Below are positions 26,783-35,756 of a stretch of DNA of 64,000 nt, in pieces (positions within the stretch are counted from its first letter, which is position 1; the number at the start of each line of letters is the position of its first letter). The DNA is taken from NCBI GenBank assembly GCA_018240745.1, contig JAFEFF010000187.1:1-64000 (forward strand), given 5' to 3'. Source of the DNA: Pseudomonadota bacterium. GTDB taxonomy: Bacteria > Pseudomonadota > Alphaproteobacteria > Reyranellales > Reyranellaceae. The notes under the pieces were generated by a model. The model searched no databases, was not told where the DNA came from, and worked only from the letters and a program-made list of their open reading frames with translations. Position numbers and translations under genes: made by a program.

Positions 26783-27781
26783 ATGGCTGTAACCGCAACC
26801 GTCGCCTCATCCGGCCCTGCTGCCGCCACCGTCGCCACGGTGCGTTCGGTGCAATGGGGCGCCGTCATCCTGGGCGCGCTTGTCGCCAGCGCCATATGCA
26901 TGGTGCTGCTGACATTCGGCGCCGGCATCGGCCTCAGCGCCACCTCGGCGCACCCCTATGCCGGCGCATCGCCCAAGGCGCTCGCCATCATCTCGGCCCT
27001 GTACAGCGCCGTGACCCTGATCGCCGCGTTCGCCGGCGGGGGCTATGTTGCCGGCCGCATGCGGATGCCGGCCGCCGAAGAGCTGGCGGAGCATGAATTC
27101 CGCGATGGCGCGCACGGCTTCGCGGTATGGGCGCTGACGCTGTTCGTCGCCGGATTGATGGCGGCCTTCGGTGCCGCCGGCACCGTCAAGACCGTAATCC
27201 AAAGCACTGCGGCTGTCGCCGGCGGCGGTGCTGCGGGTGCGGCCTCCAACCCGCAGCTCACCCGCCAGATCTCGACGTCGCCGACCGACTACGCCGTCGA
27301 CCGCATCCTGGCGCCCGCACCGGCGGGCGGCGGACAGACAGCCGCCGCACAGACTGCGGCAACTCCTCCGGCAGCCGGCGCGACCACGGCGCCGGCCCCG
27401 GCGGCGATCGGCATGCAGGCAATGTCGCGCGGCGACTTGGTCGCTCCGGTCAATCGCATCTTCGTCGCGTCGATCAAGACCGGCCAGCTCGATCCGAAGG
27501 ATCGGGCGACCCTGGTGGCGATCGTGGAACAGCAGACCGGCCTGCCGCAGGCCGACGCCGAGAAGCGCGTCGACGACAGCTACGCACGGCTGAAGAACAC
27601 CGAGGCCGAGGTGCGCGACGCGGCCGAGAAGGCGCGCAAAGCGGCCCTGATCACCGCGTTCGGCGTGGCGTCGACCCTGCTGCTCGGCGCGGCCGCGGCC
27701 ACGATCGGTGCGGCGGCTGGTGCGCGTCATCGTGCAGAGCGGATTGCGATCACGTGGTTCGGCTCGCGTCGCTTCTGGTGA
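26783..27781 (+). CDS. Alphaproteobacterial hypothetical membrane protein
   Basis: 332 residues. Four hydrophobic segments: WGAVILGALVASAICMVLL, ALAIISALYSAVTLIAAFAGGGYVAG, FAVWALTLFVAGLMAAFG, and a C-terminal one (LITAFGVASTLLLGAAAATIGAA). Between them is a 100-residue Ala/Pro/Thr-rich periplasmic or cytoplasmic part. It resembles the 'YrvL-like/PepSY-free' hypothetical membrane proteins of Rhizobiales, but I cannot name a family. It follows the 24-residue peptide. Confidence 0.7.
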   Translation: MAVTATVASSGPAAATVATVRSVQWGAVILGALVASAICMVLLTFGAGIGLSATSAHPYAGASPKALAIISALYSAVTLIAAFAGGGYVAGRMRMPAAEELAEHEFRDGAHGFAVWALTLFVAGLMAAFGAAGTVKTVIQSTAAVAGGGAAGAASNPQLTRQISTSPTDYAVDRILAPAPAGGGQTAAAQTAATPPAAGATTAPAPAAIGMQAMSRGDLVAPVNRIFVASIKTGQLDPKDRATLVAIVEQQTGLPQADAEKRVDDSYARLKNTEAEVRDAAEKARKAALITAFGVASTLLLGAAAATIGAAAGARHRAERIAITWFGSRRFW

Positions 27782-27792
27782 CGCAGTAACGT

Positions 27793-27817
27793 CGACCCCT
27801 CATCAGTCGAGGGGTCG
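27793..27817. promoter_or_regulatory. Hairpin before the CoA-transferase start
   Basis: Arms CGACCCCTC and GAGGGGTCG (perfect, nine bases) flank a seven-base loop. The second arm contains the GAGGGG that would serve as ribosome site for the GTG start four bases on. It is either a terminator of the upstream gene without a T-run or a translational control element. Confidence 0.45.
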
Positions 27818-27820
27818 AAC

Positions 27821-28960
27821 GTGACTTTGCCGTTGGAAGGTGTGCGCGTCATCGAGGTGGGCCAGGCGCTGGCTGGGCCCTTGGCCGGCGTGATCATGGC
27901 CGATATGGGTGCCGACGTAATCAAGATCGAGAAGCCGGACGGCGGTGACGATGCACGCATCTGGGGTCCTCCGTTCGGACCCGACGGCAGGACGTCGCTG
28001 TACTTCTACTCGCAGAACCGCAACAAGCGCTCGGTCGTGCTGGACCTCAAACTTCTCCCTGACATCGAGAAGCTGTACAGGCTCTGTGAGACCGCCGACA
28101 TCCTGATCCAGAACCTCCGGCCCGGCGTGGTCGACGAGATCGGCATCGGCCCGGAGGCGATGCTCGAACGGCATCCGCGGCTGATCTACTGCTCGATCTG
28201 GGCGTTCGGCTACCAGGGCCCGCTCAAGATGAAGCCGGGCTTCGATCCACTGCTGCAGGCCTATGGCGGCATGATGAGCGTCACCGGCCGGCCTGAGGAT
28301 CCGCCGACCTTCTGCGGCGCCTCGATCAACGACAAGGCGACCGGCATGTTCTGCGCCATCGGGGCGCTCGCTGCGCTTCGGCAGCGCGACCGCACCGGCA
28401 AGGGTTGCCTCGTCGACACGTCGCTGTTCGACTCGGCGGTGCACTGGGTCGAAGGCAGCGTCAACGGCTATCTCGCCAACGGCACCATTCCCAAGCGCCA
28501 CGGCACCGGCGGTACCGTGATCGTGCCGTACCAGACCTTCGACTGCGCCGACGACCTCGCGCTTTGCCTCGCCCCGGGCAACGACCGGCTATGGGCGCGT
28601 TGCGCGCAGGTGCTGGGCCATCCCGAATGGGCGACCGATCCGAAATTCGCCAAGTCCGCCGCGCGCGTCGCCAACAAAACCGAGTTGCTCCCGCTCATCG
28701 CCGCCGCGATGAAGAAGAAGACCCGGGCCGAGTGGGTCGAGGCTCTGGAGAAGGCGGGTGTGCCGTGCGCGCCGGTCAACGATATCGGCGAACTGGTCAA
28801 TACCCCGCAGTTCGCCGCGTCGGAGATCGTGCAGCAGCTGCCCGGCGGCGATCCCAAGGTGGTCGGCCTGCCGATCACGTTCGACCGCAAGCGGCCGACC
28901 TCTGCCCGCTCCTCGCCCAAGCTCGGCGAGCATACCGACGAGGTGCTGGGCACGCTCTAG
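27821..28960 (+). CDS. CaiB/BaiF-family (class III) CoA-transferase
   Basis: 379 residues from a GTG. The N-terminus PLEGVRVIEVGQALAGPLAGVIMADMGADVIKIEKPDGGD is the classic start of this family. The catalytic aspartate falls in KPGFDPLLQAYGG (Asp142). Length is normal. Family members move CoA between carboxylic acids (formyl/oxalyl, carnitine, bile acid, and many catabolic substrates). No neighbouring acyl-CoA dehydrogenase points to a substrate. Confidence 0.92.
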   Translation: MTLPLEGVRVIEVGQALAGPLAGVIMADMGADVIKIEKPDGGDDARIWGPPFGPDGRTSLYFYSQNRNKRSVVLDLKLLPDIEKLYRLCETADILIQNLRPGVVDEIGIGPEAMLERHPRLIYCSIWAFGYQGPLKMKPGFDPLLQAYGGMMSVTGRPEDPPTFCGASINDKATGMFCAIGALAALRQRDRTGKGCLVDTSLFDSAVHWVEGSVNGYLANGTIPKRHGTGGTVIVPYQTFDCADDLALCLAPGNDRLWARCAQVLGHPEWATDPKFAKSAARVANKTELLPLIAAAMKKKTRAEWVEALEKAGVPCAPVNDIGELVNTPQFAASEIVQQLPGGDPKVVGLPITFDRKRPTSARSSPKLGEHTDEVLGTL

Positions 28961-29011
28961 CAGGCCGCTGAAGAAGTCCGAAGGTGGCTTTCCGGCAGTT
29001 TGCCGGTGCGA

Positions 29012-30946
29012 TCAACGCGCACGAGCGACGTCGGGCGCCTGCGACCCCAGGAGCTGTTGCGTCAGCGCTGGGCAGTTCACCGTCTTTGCCGTGCCGATGG
29101 TTGGCGTCGGAATCGGGAACACCCGCCCCAACGAGACTTGCGGATTGCGGATCTTGCCGATCACGCCGACAGGACCGTGCAAGTCGAGCAAGTCGAACGA
29201 CTTGGGGTCGGCCTTGACCTGAACGTTCACGGCCTGGTTCTGAAGGCCCACCGTGCCGTCGACATGCAGGATCGACTTCTGGGTATCGAGCAGCGTGCGG
29301 TCGAAGGTGATGGTGCCGTCCTGGAAATTCATACGCCCCGCCGCGCACAGAATCGGGATGCGATGATCGCCCGTGACGAACAGGATCAGCGCGTCGAACA
29401 ACTGCAGGCTCGCCTCGCTTACCATCAGGCTCGAGATCGAGCCGCCGGCCATGGCGAGCTCGACGTCGCCTGTCGCGCTGCCCATCACGTGGGCGAGCGA
29501 CCGGCCGGTGCCTGCGAGGTTCACGTGTCCTTGTACGGCGCCCTGAGTGGTATCGAAGAACTTCGAGTTACGGAAGAAGGTCTTCAGCTCTATGCCGGTG
29601 CCGACGAGGTTGGCATGCACCCTGGGTGTGTCGGTGCGGGCATCGAGGCCGAGTTCACCGGAAATTCTGCCGGAGCCGATCAGCGCCAGACTGATAGGGT
29701 TCACTTCGGCGACGCCGTTGTTGACCAGCACGCGGAAGCTCAGCGCCTGCACCGGCAGGTAGTCGGGCGCCACGACCTTGCGCGCGTCGAGCGTCACATC
29801 CATGTTCATCGCCCGCAGCTTCTCGACGTGTAGAGGGATGTTGGGGAAGAGCTCGCCACGGGCCCGGAGCTGTTGCTGTGTCTGGGCCTGTTGCTGGTTC
29901 ATTGTGCCCGACGACGGCGCCGCGCCGACCAGCGGCGCGAGGTCCTTGAAGGCAAGATTGCTGGAGACGAGCCTGGCGGTCAGGAACCCGGGCTTCTTGC
30001 GCTCGTCGACACTGATGTCCCCTGCGAGGTCCGAATCGCCGACCCTCCATTGGGTCTTCACGAACTTCCACACGCCCGGGTCGCGCTCGAGCTTGCCACT
30101 GATCCTGTAGGGCGCAGTCGGCGGGCCGGGGATGCCGAGCAGCGGGTAAATCTGGTCGAGATTGGGACCGGATAAGGTGAGATCGACGTCGGGATCGGCC
30201 CACTGGAACGGATCCTGGACCTGGCCCTTGGCGGTGAGCCTGGTGGCGCCGAAGGCAACCTCGAGATCGATCGGGTATGGCTGCCTGGTATCCCGCAGCA
30301 TAATCGCCGAACCGCCGGTGAAGTTGACGGTCAGCGGCTGGCCCTCGAGCTTGCCTTGGAGCTTCAGCTCTGCCTGCGGCTGCCGGCCCGCCTTGCCCAT
30401 CGCGGTCGAGATCGTGCCGTCGAGCGACAGCTTCCGCTTGGGATCGCGGTACGCGATCTTGCCCTCGGTCACCTCGAGACGCCCGACCAGCGGCGTCTGG
30501 AAGCGGTTATTGGGCTTCACCGCCTCGGCCGCCGTGCCGCCCGAACTCTCCCCGAAGCTCCAGTTGAGCTCGTCGTGCGGCCCGCCCTTCTCGACGATCA
30601 CCTCCGGCTTCTGCAGGCTCAGATGCGGCAGGACGACGTCGCCCTTCAGCAGCGGCCACAGGCGGATGGTGAAATCGACGTGATCGGCCTTGAGCATGTA
30701 GTCGGTCTTGGCCCAGTCGGCGTTGGCGACCTGCACGCCCGAAAGATGGATGTGCGGAACCGTGCTCCAGTCGACCGTCACCTTTTCGATCCTGGTCTTG
30801 CGACCCGAGAGGCTGCTCGCCTGGCTCTCGACCAGCGAGCGGAAGTCGGTCGACGTCAGGTAGAGGTAGCTGCCCCCAACGGCGACGCCTACCAGCGCCA
30901 CCAGGACTCCGAGCGTCCATCCGAGGATCTTGGCGAAGCGTTTCAT
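29012..30946 (-). CDS. AsmA-family protein
   Basis: 644 residues. One N-terminal membrane helix (LGWTLGVLVALVGVAVGGSYLYL) is followed by a long beta-rich periplasmic domain with VTVDWSTVPHIHLSGVQVANADWAKTDYMLKADHVDFTIRLWPLLKGDVVLPHL, typical of the AsmA/TamB-related superfamily. The C-terminal half contains the AsmA_2-like signature DVELAMAGGSISSLMVSEASLQLFDAL. Such proteins help move lipids between membranes. It stands alone. Confidence 0.85.
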   Translation of the reverse strand: MKRFAKILGWTLGVLVALVGVAVGGSYLYLTSTDFRSLVESQASSLSGRKTRIEKVTVDWSTVPHIHLSGVQVANADWAKTDYMLKADHVDFTIRLWPLLKGDVVLPHLSLQKPEVIVEKGGPHDELNWSFGESSGGTAAEAVKPNNRFQTPLVGRLEVTEGKIAYRDPKRKLSLDGTISTAMGKAGRQPQAELKLQGKLEGQPLTVNFTGGSAIMLRDTRQPYPIDLEVAFGATRLTAKGQVQDPFQWADPDVDLTLSGPNLDQIYPLLGIPGPPTAPYRISGKLERDPGVWKFVKTQWRVGDSDLAGDISVDERKKPGFLTARLVSSNLAFKDLAPLVGAAPSSGTMNQQQAQTQQQLRARGELFPNIPLHVEKLRAMNMDVTLDARKVVAPDYLPVQALSFRVLVNNGVAEVNPISLALIGSGRISGELGLDARTDTPRVHANLVGTGIELKTFFRNSKFFDTTQGAVQGHVNLAGTGRSLAHVMGSATGDVELAMAGGSISSLMVSEASLQLFDALILFVTGDHRIPILCAAGRMNFQDGTITFDRTLLDTQKSILHVDGTVGLQNQAVNVQVKADPKSFDLLDLHGPVGVIGKIRNPQVSLGRVFPIPTPTIGTAKTVNCPALTQQLLGSQAPDVARAR

Positions 30947-31087
30947 GGCCCTATGAGAGGGCCAAACGATCCGTGTGCAGGGATTGTTCCCTATTCGCTA
31001 CCGCGACCGATGAAATCGAGCATCGACCGGCCTGAACCCGATCAAGACAGCCCTTCTGCACCGTGACACGGCCGGCGAACTTGGCTC

Positions 31088-32080
31088 ATGATCGACGAGA
31101 TGAACCAGCCTGCCATCATCGATCGTTCGATCACCGGCCGCGAAGCGTGGACGCGCGACGACATCGGCGACGATGATTATCGCATCGCACTGTCACGGAA
31201 GGCGCAGAGCGAACTCCTCGATGCCGCAAGGACGCTGCGTCGCCAGCCGGTGCCGCTGCTCGCGTTGCGCTCCGACAGCGTCGATCTGCCCGCCTGCCAC
31301 GAAGCGATGGAGAAGGTCCACGCGGTGCTGACGCACGGCCCGCGCTTCGCGCTGCTGCAGGGCCTGCCGCTCGACCAACTGTCGCTCGACGAAGCCAAGG
31401 CGCTCTACTGGATCCTGTCGTCGATGCTGGCGCGGCCGGTGGCGCAGAAACTCGATGGCACGATGATCTATGACGTGCACGACACTGGCCGGAAGGCGCT
31501 GCCCGGCAGTGGCGTGCGGCCGGACAAGACCAACATCGGCCTACAGTTCCACAACGACAATTCCTACAACTTGACCATGCCGGAGTTCGTCGGCCTGCTG
31601 TGCGTGCGCCAGGCGAAGGACGGCGGCATGAGCCGGGTGATGAGCTTCGCCACCGCGCACAACGCGCTGCGCGAGCGCCATCGCGAGGTGCTGCCGCGGC
31701 TCTACCAGCCATTCTGGTTCGACCGCCAGCGCGAGTACCATCCCGGGGAGCCCGAGACCTTCGCCGCACCGGTCTTCATCCGCAACGGCGAACGGCTGCA
31801 GGCGCGCCTGTCGCTGCACCAGATCCGCGGCGGCTATGCGCTGAAGGGCGGGATAGTGGACAACGAGACCACGGCCGCACTCGAGGCGGTCAAGGACGTG
31901 TTTGCCGATACCTCGCTGCAGTATCAGTTCCGCCTCCAGCCAGGCGACATCCAGTACGTCGCCAACCGCGAGATCGGCCACAGCCGCACCGAGTTTCACG
32001 ACTTCGAGGAAGCCGAGCGGCGCCGCCTGCTGATCCGGCTGTGGCTCCGCAACGACGGGGCACAGGGATACATCGGCTGA
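31088..32080 (+). CDS. TauD/TfdA-family Fe(II)/2-oxoglutarate dioxygenase
   Basis: 330 residues. The iron facial triad is visible as FHNDNSY (His and Asp) and GHSRTEFHDFE (distal His), and the 2-oxoglutarate arginine is expected in RRRLLIRLW. The N-terminal 60 residues are unusual for the family. Substrate unknown. A second member of the family lies 1.1 kb away on the other strand. Confidence 0.82.
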   Translation: MIDEMNQPAIIDRSITGREAWTRDDIGDDDYRIALSRKAQSELLDAARTLRRQPVPLLALRSDSVDLPACHEAMEKVHAVLTHGPRFALLQGLPLDQLSLDEAKALYWILSSMLARPVAQKLDGTMIYDVHDTGRKALPGSGVRPDKTNIGLQFHNDNSYNLTMPEFVGLLCVRQAKDGGMSRVMSFATAHNALRERHREVLPRLYQPFWFDRQREYHPGEPETFAAPVFIRNGERLQARLSLHQIRGGYALKGGIVDNETTAALEAVKDVFADTSLQYQFRLQPGDIQYVANREIGHSRTEFHDFEEAERRRLLIRLWLRNDGAQGYIG

Positions 32081-32085
32081 AGCGA

Positions 32086-32469
32086 TCAGCCCAGCATCTG
32101 CTCGACGCGTCTCTGCAGCTCGAGGAACGAGTAGGGCTTGGCGATGAAGGGCTGCTGGCCGCGCTGCGTCACACCAGATGTCAACAGGATGCGAATCTCG
32201 GGATAGCGGGCACTGATCCAGCCGGCGAGCTGGTCGCCATCCATCGCGCCCGGCATGGTGATGTCGCTGAACACCAACTGGATCCTGTGGTTGGCGTGGA
32301 GCAGTTCCACCGCCTCCTGGGCATCGACCGCCTCGATGACGAGGAATCCGGCGTCGCGCAGATGTGCGCTCACGGCCATGCGCAGGACCACCTCGTCCTC
32401 GACGACCAGCACCACGCGCTGTGCAGCCTCCGCCGGACCCGCAGGCGCCGGCTGATACTCCCCACCCAT
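32086..32469 (-). CDS. Stand-alone response regulator receiver
   Basis: 127 residues, one REC domain only. The acidic pair is in VVLVVEDEVVLR, the phospho-acceptor Asp in FSDITMPG, and the switch lysine in FIAKPYSFLEL. The N-terminal 15 residues are Pro/Ala-rich. It has no output domain. It lies head-to-head with a similar receiver gene. I cannot name a partner kinase. Confidence 0.88.
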   Translation of the reverse strand: MGGEYQPAPAGPAEAAQRVVLVVEDEVVLRMAVSAHLRDAGFLVIEAVDAQEAVELLHANHRIQLVFSDITMPGAMDGDQLAGWISARYPEIRILLTSGVTQRGQQPFIAKPYSFLELQRRVEQMLG

Positions 32470-32629
32470 GATTCCTTATGCACCTGACGACACGACAAGC
32501 GGAAAACATCTTCGGGGGGCTGATCCCGAGTCGGCCGCCGCCGACGACAGTCACTGTGCGCTCTTTGTGTCTCGGTTCAAGTCTTTCGGCGATGGAACCC
32601 ACGCGCAGATTGCCGCGTTGTGGCGGCCA

Positions 32630-33037
32630 ATGGCACGCCCCGCTTCCGCGGCCATACGGCCGCAGTCCCCGAAATTGCCGACGGTATTGCTGGTCGAATC
32701 CAGTGCGTTGATGCGCATGGCGATCGCTGCCTATTTGCGGGATTGCGGCTATGCCGTGATCGAAGCCGACAATCCCGCCGAGGCGCGGCAGCTGCTCGAA
32801 GCGGGTACGCAAGCGGACGTTGCTTTCATCGACCTCGAAGCCACGGGCCAGATCGACGGCTTCGAGCTCGCGCACTGGGTTCGCAAGGCGCGACCCGATC
32901 TCAAGGTGCTCCTTACCTCCGGCGTGCGCCGCGCCGCGCAAACAGCGGGCGATCTCTGCGAGGAGGGCCCGCATCTCGCCAAGCCGTACACGCATCGCGA
33001 TCTCGAGGCGCAGATCCGGCGATTGCTCGCGCGTTAG
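32630..33037 (+). CDS. Stand-alone receiver with altered acidic pocket
   Basis: 135 residues. The REC domain reads PTVLLVESSALMRMAIAAYLRDCG at the first strand, so one of the two acidic-pocket residues (ED in the neighbour) is replaced by Ser. The phospho-acceptor Asp is kept in FIDLEATGQIDG and the switch lysine in LAKPYTHRDLE. The start was set at MARPASA; the frame extends further upstream, but that would overlap the divergent receiver's start and reads as non-coding. Paralogue of its neighbour. Confidence 0.75.
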   Translation: MARPASAAIRPQSPKLPTVLLVESSALMRMAIAAYLRDCGYAVIEADNPAEARQLLEAGTQADVAFIDLEATGQIDGFELAHWVRKARPDLKVLLTSGVRRAAQTAGDLCEEGPHLAKPYTHRDLEAQIRRLLAR

Positions 33038-33118
33038 AGCGATTTCGCGCGCAGGTGATCCTTGCTGGGAGAGGCACATTCCGTCCGGCTGATTCCAGCC
33101 GAACGGACCGTGTTCCGG

Positions 33119-34120
33119 CTACTCCGCCGCGGCTTCAGCCGGAATCCAGCTGCGCTTCTCGCCGGCATAGAGCGCGCCGGGATTGCCGCGCACCGTGGTG
33201 CGCCACATCATGCGTTGCTGCTTGTCGGCGTCGTACCAGGTCGCGGCATGGATCAGGCAACGATTGTCCCACACCAGCACGTCGCCTTGGGTCCATTCGT
33301 GAACGTAGGTGAACTCGGGCCGTGTGAAGTGCGTCATCAACTGGTCGAGCAGCCTGGCGCCCTCGCCGTACGGTCCGGACTCCACGCCGACGAATGGACC
33401 GTCGAACCAGTCCATCTGGCCGCTCTCGCAGAGATAGAGCGCTTTCCGACCGGTGACCGGATGCGTGCGCACCACCGGCTGCTTCTGCGAGCGTTGGTGC
33501 GCCAGCGCCGCCGGCGGGGTCTTGCCCGCCTCGGCGTCGCCGCGGCTGCGCCCGCTGCCGGGCTGCGCATGCAGGCCTTCGAGCGTGTCGATCTTCGCCT
33601 TCAGATTCGCGGGCAGCGCGTCGTAGGCGAGATAGCCCGACGCGAAGATCGTCTGGCCGCTGCCGCGCGCGACCGGCGTGGCGGCATAGAACAGGGAAAT
33701 GTCGGGCGGCGGCCGGCGGTAGCTCTGGTCGGTGTGCCAGCCCTGGCGATGCGGGTACTGCACCGGGAGCTTGCCGTCGACGGTCAACGGCGGATCGGGC
33801 CGCCTGGGCGGCGGCCGTGCACCCGGCACCATGTTGGTGACCATGAAGATCTCGGGAACCGTCTCGTGCGCCATCGTCACGCGCGTCAGCAGTGTACGGT
33901 AGTCCTCGACCTCCGGCCCGAACAGGTAGCTCATCGTCACCAGCAGACGCGGGTCGTCGCTGATCTCGCCAAGCCCGGGGATCAGCAGCAGCCCCCCGGC
34001 ATCGGCCAGCGCCTGCGGCAGGCCCTCGGGCATCTCCCTGCCGAGCTTGTTCGCAAGCCGAACCGTAGCGCCGAAGTTGGCGCCAGGCAGAGGTCTTGAA
34101 ATCTCCAACGGTGCAGTCAT
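33119..34120 (-). CDS. TauD/TfdA-family Fe(II)/2-oxoglutarate dioxygenase
   Basis: 333 residues. Metal-binding WHTDQSYRRPPP (His and Asp) and distal histidine in WDNRCLIHAATWYD, with the 2-oxoglutarate arginine in QQRMMWRTTVRG. The start was set at MTAPLEI, just before the IPGLGEISDDPRLL segment. Closer to taurine/alpha-ketoglutarate dioxygenases than the other member at 31.1 kb. It diverges from the solute-binding protein gene. Confidence 0.9.
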   Translation of the reverse strand: MTAPLEISRPLPGANFGATVRLANKLGREMPEGLPQALADAGGLLLIPGLGEISDDPRLLVTMSYLFGPEVEDYRTLLTRVTMAHETVPEIFMVTNMVPGARPPPRRPDPPLTVDGKLPVQYPHRQGWHTDQSYRRPPPDISLFYAATPVARGSGQTIFASGYLAYDALPANLKAKIDTLEGLHAQPGSGRSRGDAEAGKTPPAALAHQRSQKQPVVRTHPVTGRKALYLCESGQMDWFDGPFVGVESGPYGEGARLLDQLMTHFTRPEFTYVHEWTQGDVLVWDNRCLIHAATWYDADKQQRMMWRTTVRGNPGALYAGEKRSWIPAEAAAE

Positions 34121-34186
34121 CGCTTCCTCTCTCCCCCATCGTAATTCAAAATCGATCCGACGTCGGGACGTTTTGGAGGGAGAATC

Positions 34187-34969
34187 ATGAAACGCTGCAT
34201 ATTCGGCTTGCTGGCCGTGCTTGCCTTTTCGCTCTGGGGGGCGGGGGCCAGAGCCGACGCCTTCGAAGACATCCTCAAGAAGGGCGTCGTGCGCATCGCC
34301 ACGCCGCTCGACGTGCCGCCGTTCGGTTCGCAGAACGAGAAGCGCGAGCCGGAAGGCTTCGATATCGAGCTGGCCGGCATGGTCGCCAAGGCACTTGGCG
34401 TGAAGCTCGAGATGCAGCAGGTCACCGGCGCCAACCGTATTCCCTTCCTGCTGACCAACAAGGTCGACATCGTGATCTCGGTGATGGGTCTCACGCCCGA
34501 GCGCGCCAAACAGATCATGTTCAGCGCACCGTATGCCGACACCCAACTCGCGGTGTTCGGCCCCAAGAGCGCCGACGTAACCTCGGCCGACAAGATCGGC
34601 AAGCTCAAGGTCGCCGCCGCCAAGGGCACGACGCAGGAGCTGGCGCTGTCGGCGATGGCGCCCAAGGCCACGATCATGCGCACCGAGGACGACGCCACCG
34701 CCGCGGCTGCCTACGTCTCGGGCCAGGCCGAGCTGTTCGCGACCAACAGCCTGATTATCCCGGACCTGCAGAAGCGCAATCCCAACAAGGAGTTCGACCT
34801 CAAGTTCACCATCCGCCGCAGCCCTGCGCACATGGGCGTTAGGATGGGCGAGCACAATCTGCTGCAGTGGCTCAACAGCTTCATCTTCTTCAACATGATG
34901 AACGGTGAGATCGACCGGCTGCACCAGAAGTGGCTCGGCATGAAGCTGCAGCCGCTGCCGACGCTTTGA
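34187..34969 (+). CDS. Amino-acid-type ABC transporter substrate-binding protein (orphan)
   Basis: 260 residues with a cleavable signal peptide (cleavage probably at ARADA-FEDIL). KGVVRIATPLDVPPFGSQNEKREPEGFDIELAGMVAKALGVKLEM is the SBP family 3 start, followed by VDIVISVMGLTPERAKQIMFSAPYA. No permease or ATPase gene lies next to it. It is followed, 10 bases on, by the creatininase-family gene, so it may feed substrates to that set. Confidence 0.9.
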   Translation: MKRCIFGLLAVLAFSLWGAGARADAFEDILKKGVVRIATPLDVPPFGSQNEKREPEGFDIELAGMVAKALGVKLEMQQVTGANRIPFLLTNKVDIVISVMGLTPERAKQIMFSAPYADTQLAVFGPKSADVTSADKIGKLKVAAAKGTTQELALSAMAPKATIMRTEDDATAAAAYVSGQAELFATNSLIIPDLQKRNPNKEFDLKFTIRRSPAHMGVRMGEHNLLQWLNSFIFFNMMNGEIDRLHQKWLGMKLQPLPTL

Positions 34970-34979
34970 GACCACGATC

Positions 34980-35756
34980 ATGAGCGAGATCGACTGGTCG
35001 AGGCTCAAGGCCTTGGAGATCAAGGCTTTAGCCCAACGCAACGCTATCGTCATCGTGCCGATCGGCGCCACCGAACAGCACGGCCCGCATCTGCCGAGCA
35101 TGGTCGACTGGCGCTGCGTGCACGAGGTGTCGCATCGCGCCGCGCGCATCATGGAGAAGAGCGTGCCGGTGGTGGTGGCGCCGACCATCCCTTACGGCAT
35201 GTCCGAGCATCACATGTCGCTGAGCGGCACCATCACGCTCGACTATGCGACGATGTACGCCGTGATCCGCTGCGTCGTGACCTCGGCGATCCGCCACGGC
35301 TTCAGACGCATCTTCGTGCTGAACGGCCATGGCGGGAACACCACGGCGCTGCAGAACATGATCGGTGAGCTGACGGTCGAGTACAAACTGCCGCTCGCCA
35401 CCGGCACCTACTGGGACATCGCCGCCAAATCGATCGCCAGGCTGCTGGAGAAGCAGAAGGCGCTGCTGCACGCCTGCGAGGCCGAGACGTCGATGATCAT
35501 GGCGATGGCGCCGGAGCTGGTGAATCCCGACGAGCTGTCGCAGATGCATGGGCCCTACGTGCCTGGCCTCTCGGCCATCCCCGGCGTCAACGAGGGTGTG
35601 TATCGCTGGCGGCAGCTGTCGAGCCGCTCGCCGATCGGCGTGATCGGCGATGCTGGCACGGCGAGCGGCGACAAGGGGGAGAAGCTTCTCCAGGCAATCT
35701 CGGCCGACGTGGCCGAGGCGTTGAGCAACGAGCGTCTATGGAGCGAGCCAATTTGA
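34980..35756 (+). CDS. Creatininase-family amidohydrolase
   Basis: 258 residues. Metal ligands are visible in PIGATEQHGPHLP (Glu and His), the DWR aspartate, NGHGGN (His), and ACEAETS (Glu). The creatininase fold also includes mycofactocin peptidase and FAPy deformylase, so the substrate is not fixed; an amide ring opening or peptide-like bond is likely. The stop overlaps the next gene by 19 bases. It lies in a cluster with a solute-binding protein. Confidence 0.9.
   Translation: MSEIDWSRLKALEIKALAQRNAIVIVPIGATEQHGPHLPSMVDWRCVHEVSHRAARIMEKSVPVVVAPTIPYGMSEHHMSLSGTITLDYATMYAVIRCVVTSAIRHGFRRIFVLNGHGGNTTALQNMIGELTVEYKLPLATGTYWDIAAKSIARLLEKQKALLHACEAETSMIMAMAPELVNPDELSQMHGPYVPGLSAIPGVNEGVYRWRQLSSRSPIGVIGDAGTASGDKGEKLLQAISADVAEALSNERLWSEPI

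Noticed and set aside
31031..31044. FNR-like sequence CTGAACCCGATCAA before the TauD gene
   Set aside because: Two mismatches in the left half and no other dyads nearby; below the level used for the island sites.
32468..32629. Longer N-terminus for the rightward receiver
   Set aside because: It would overlap the divergent receiver's start and its composition looks random; the REC domain fits the MARPASA start.
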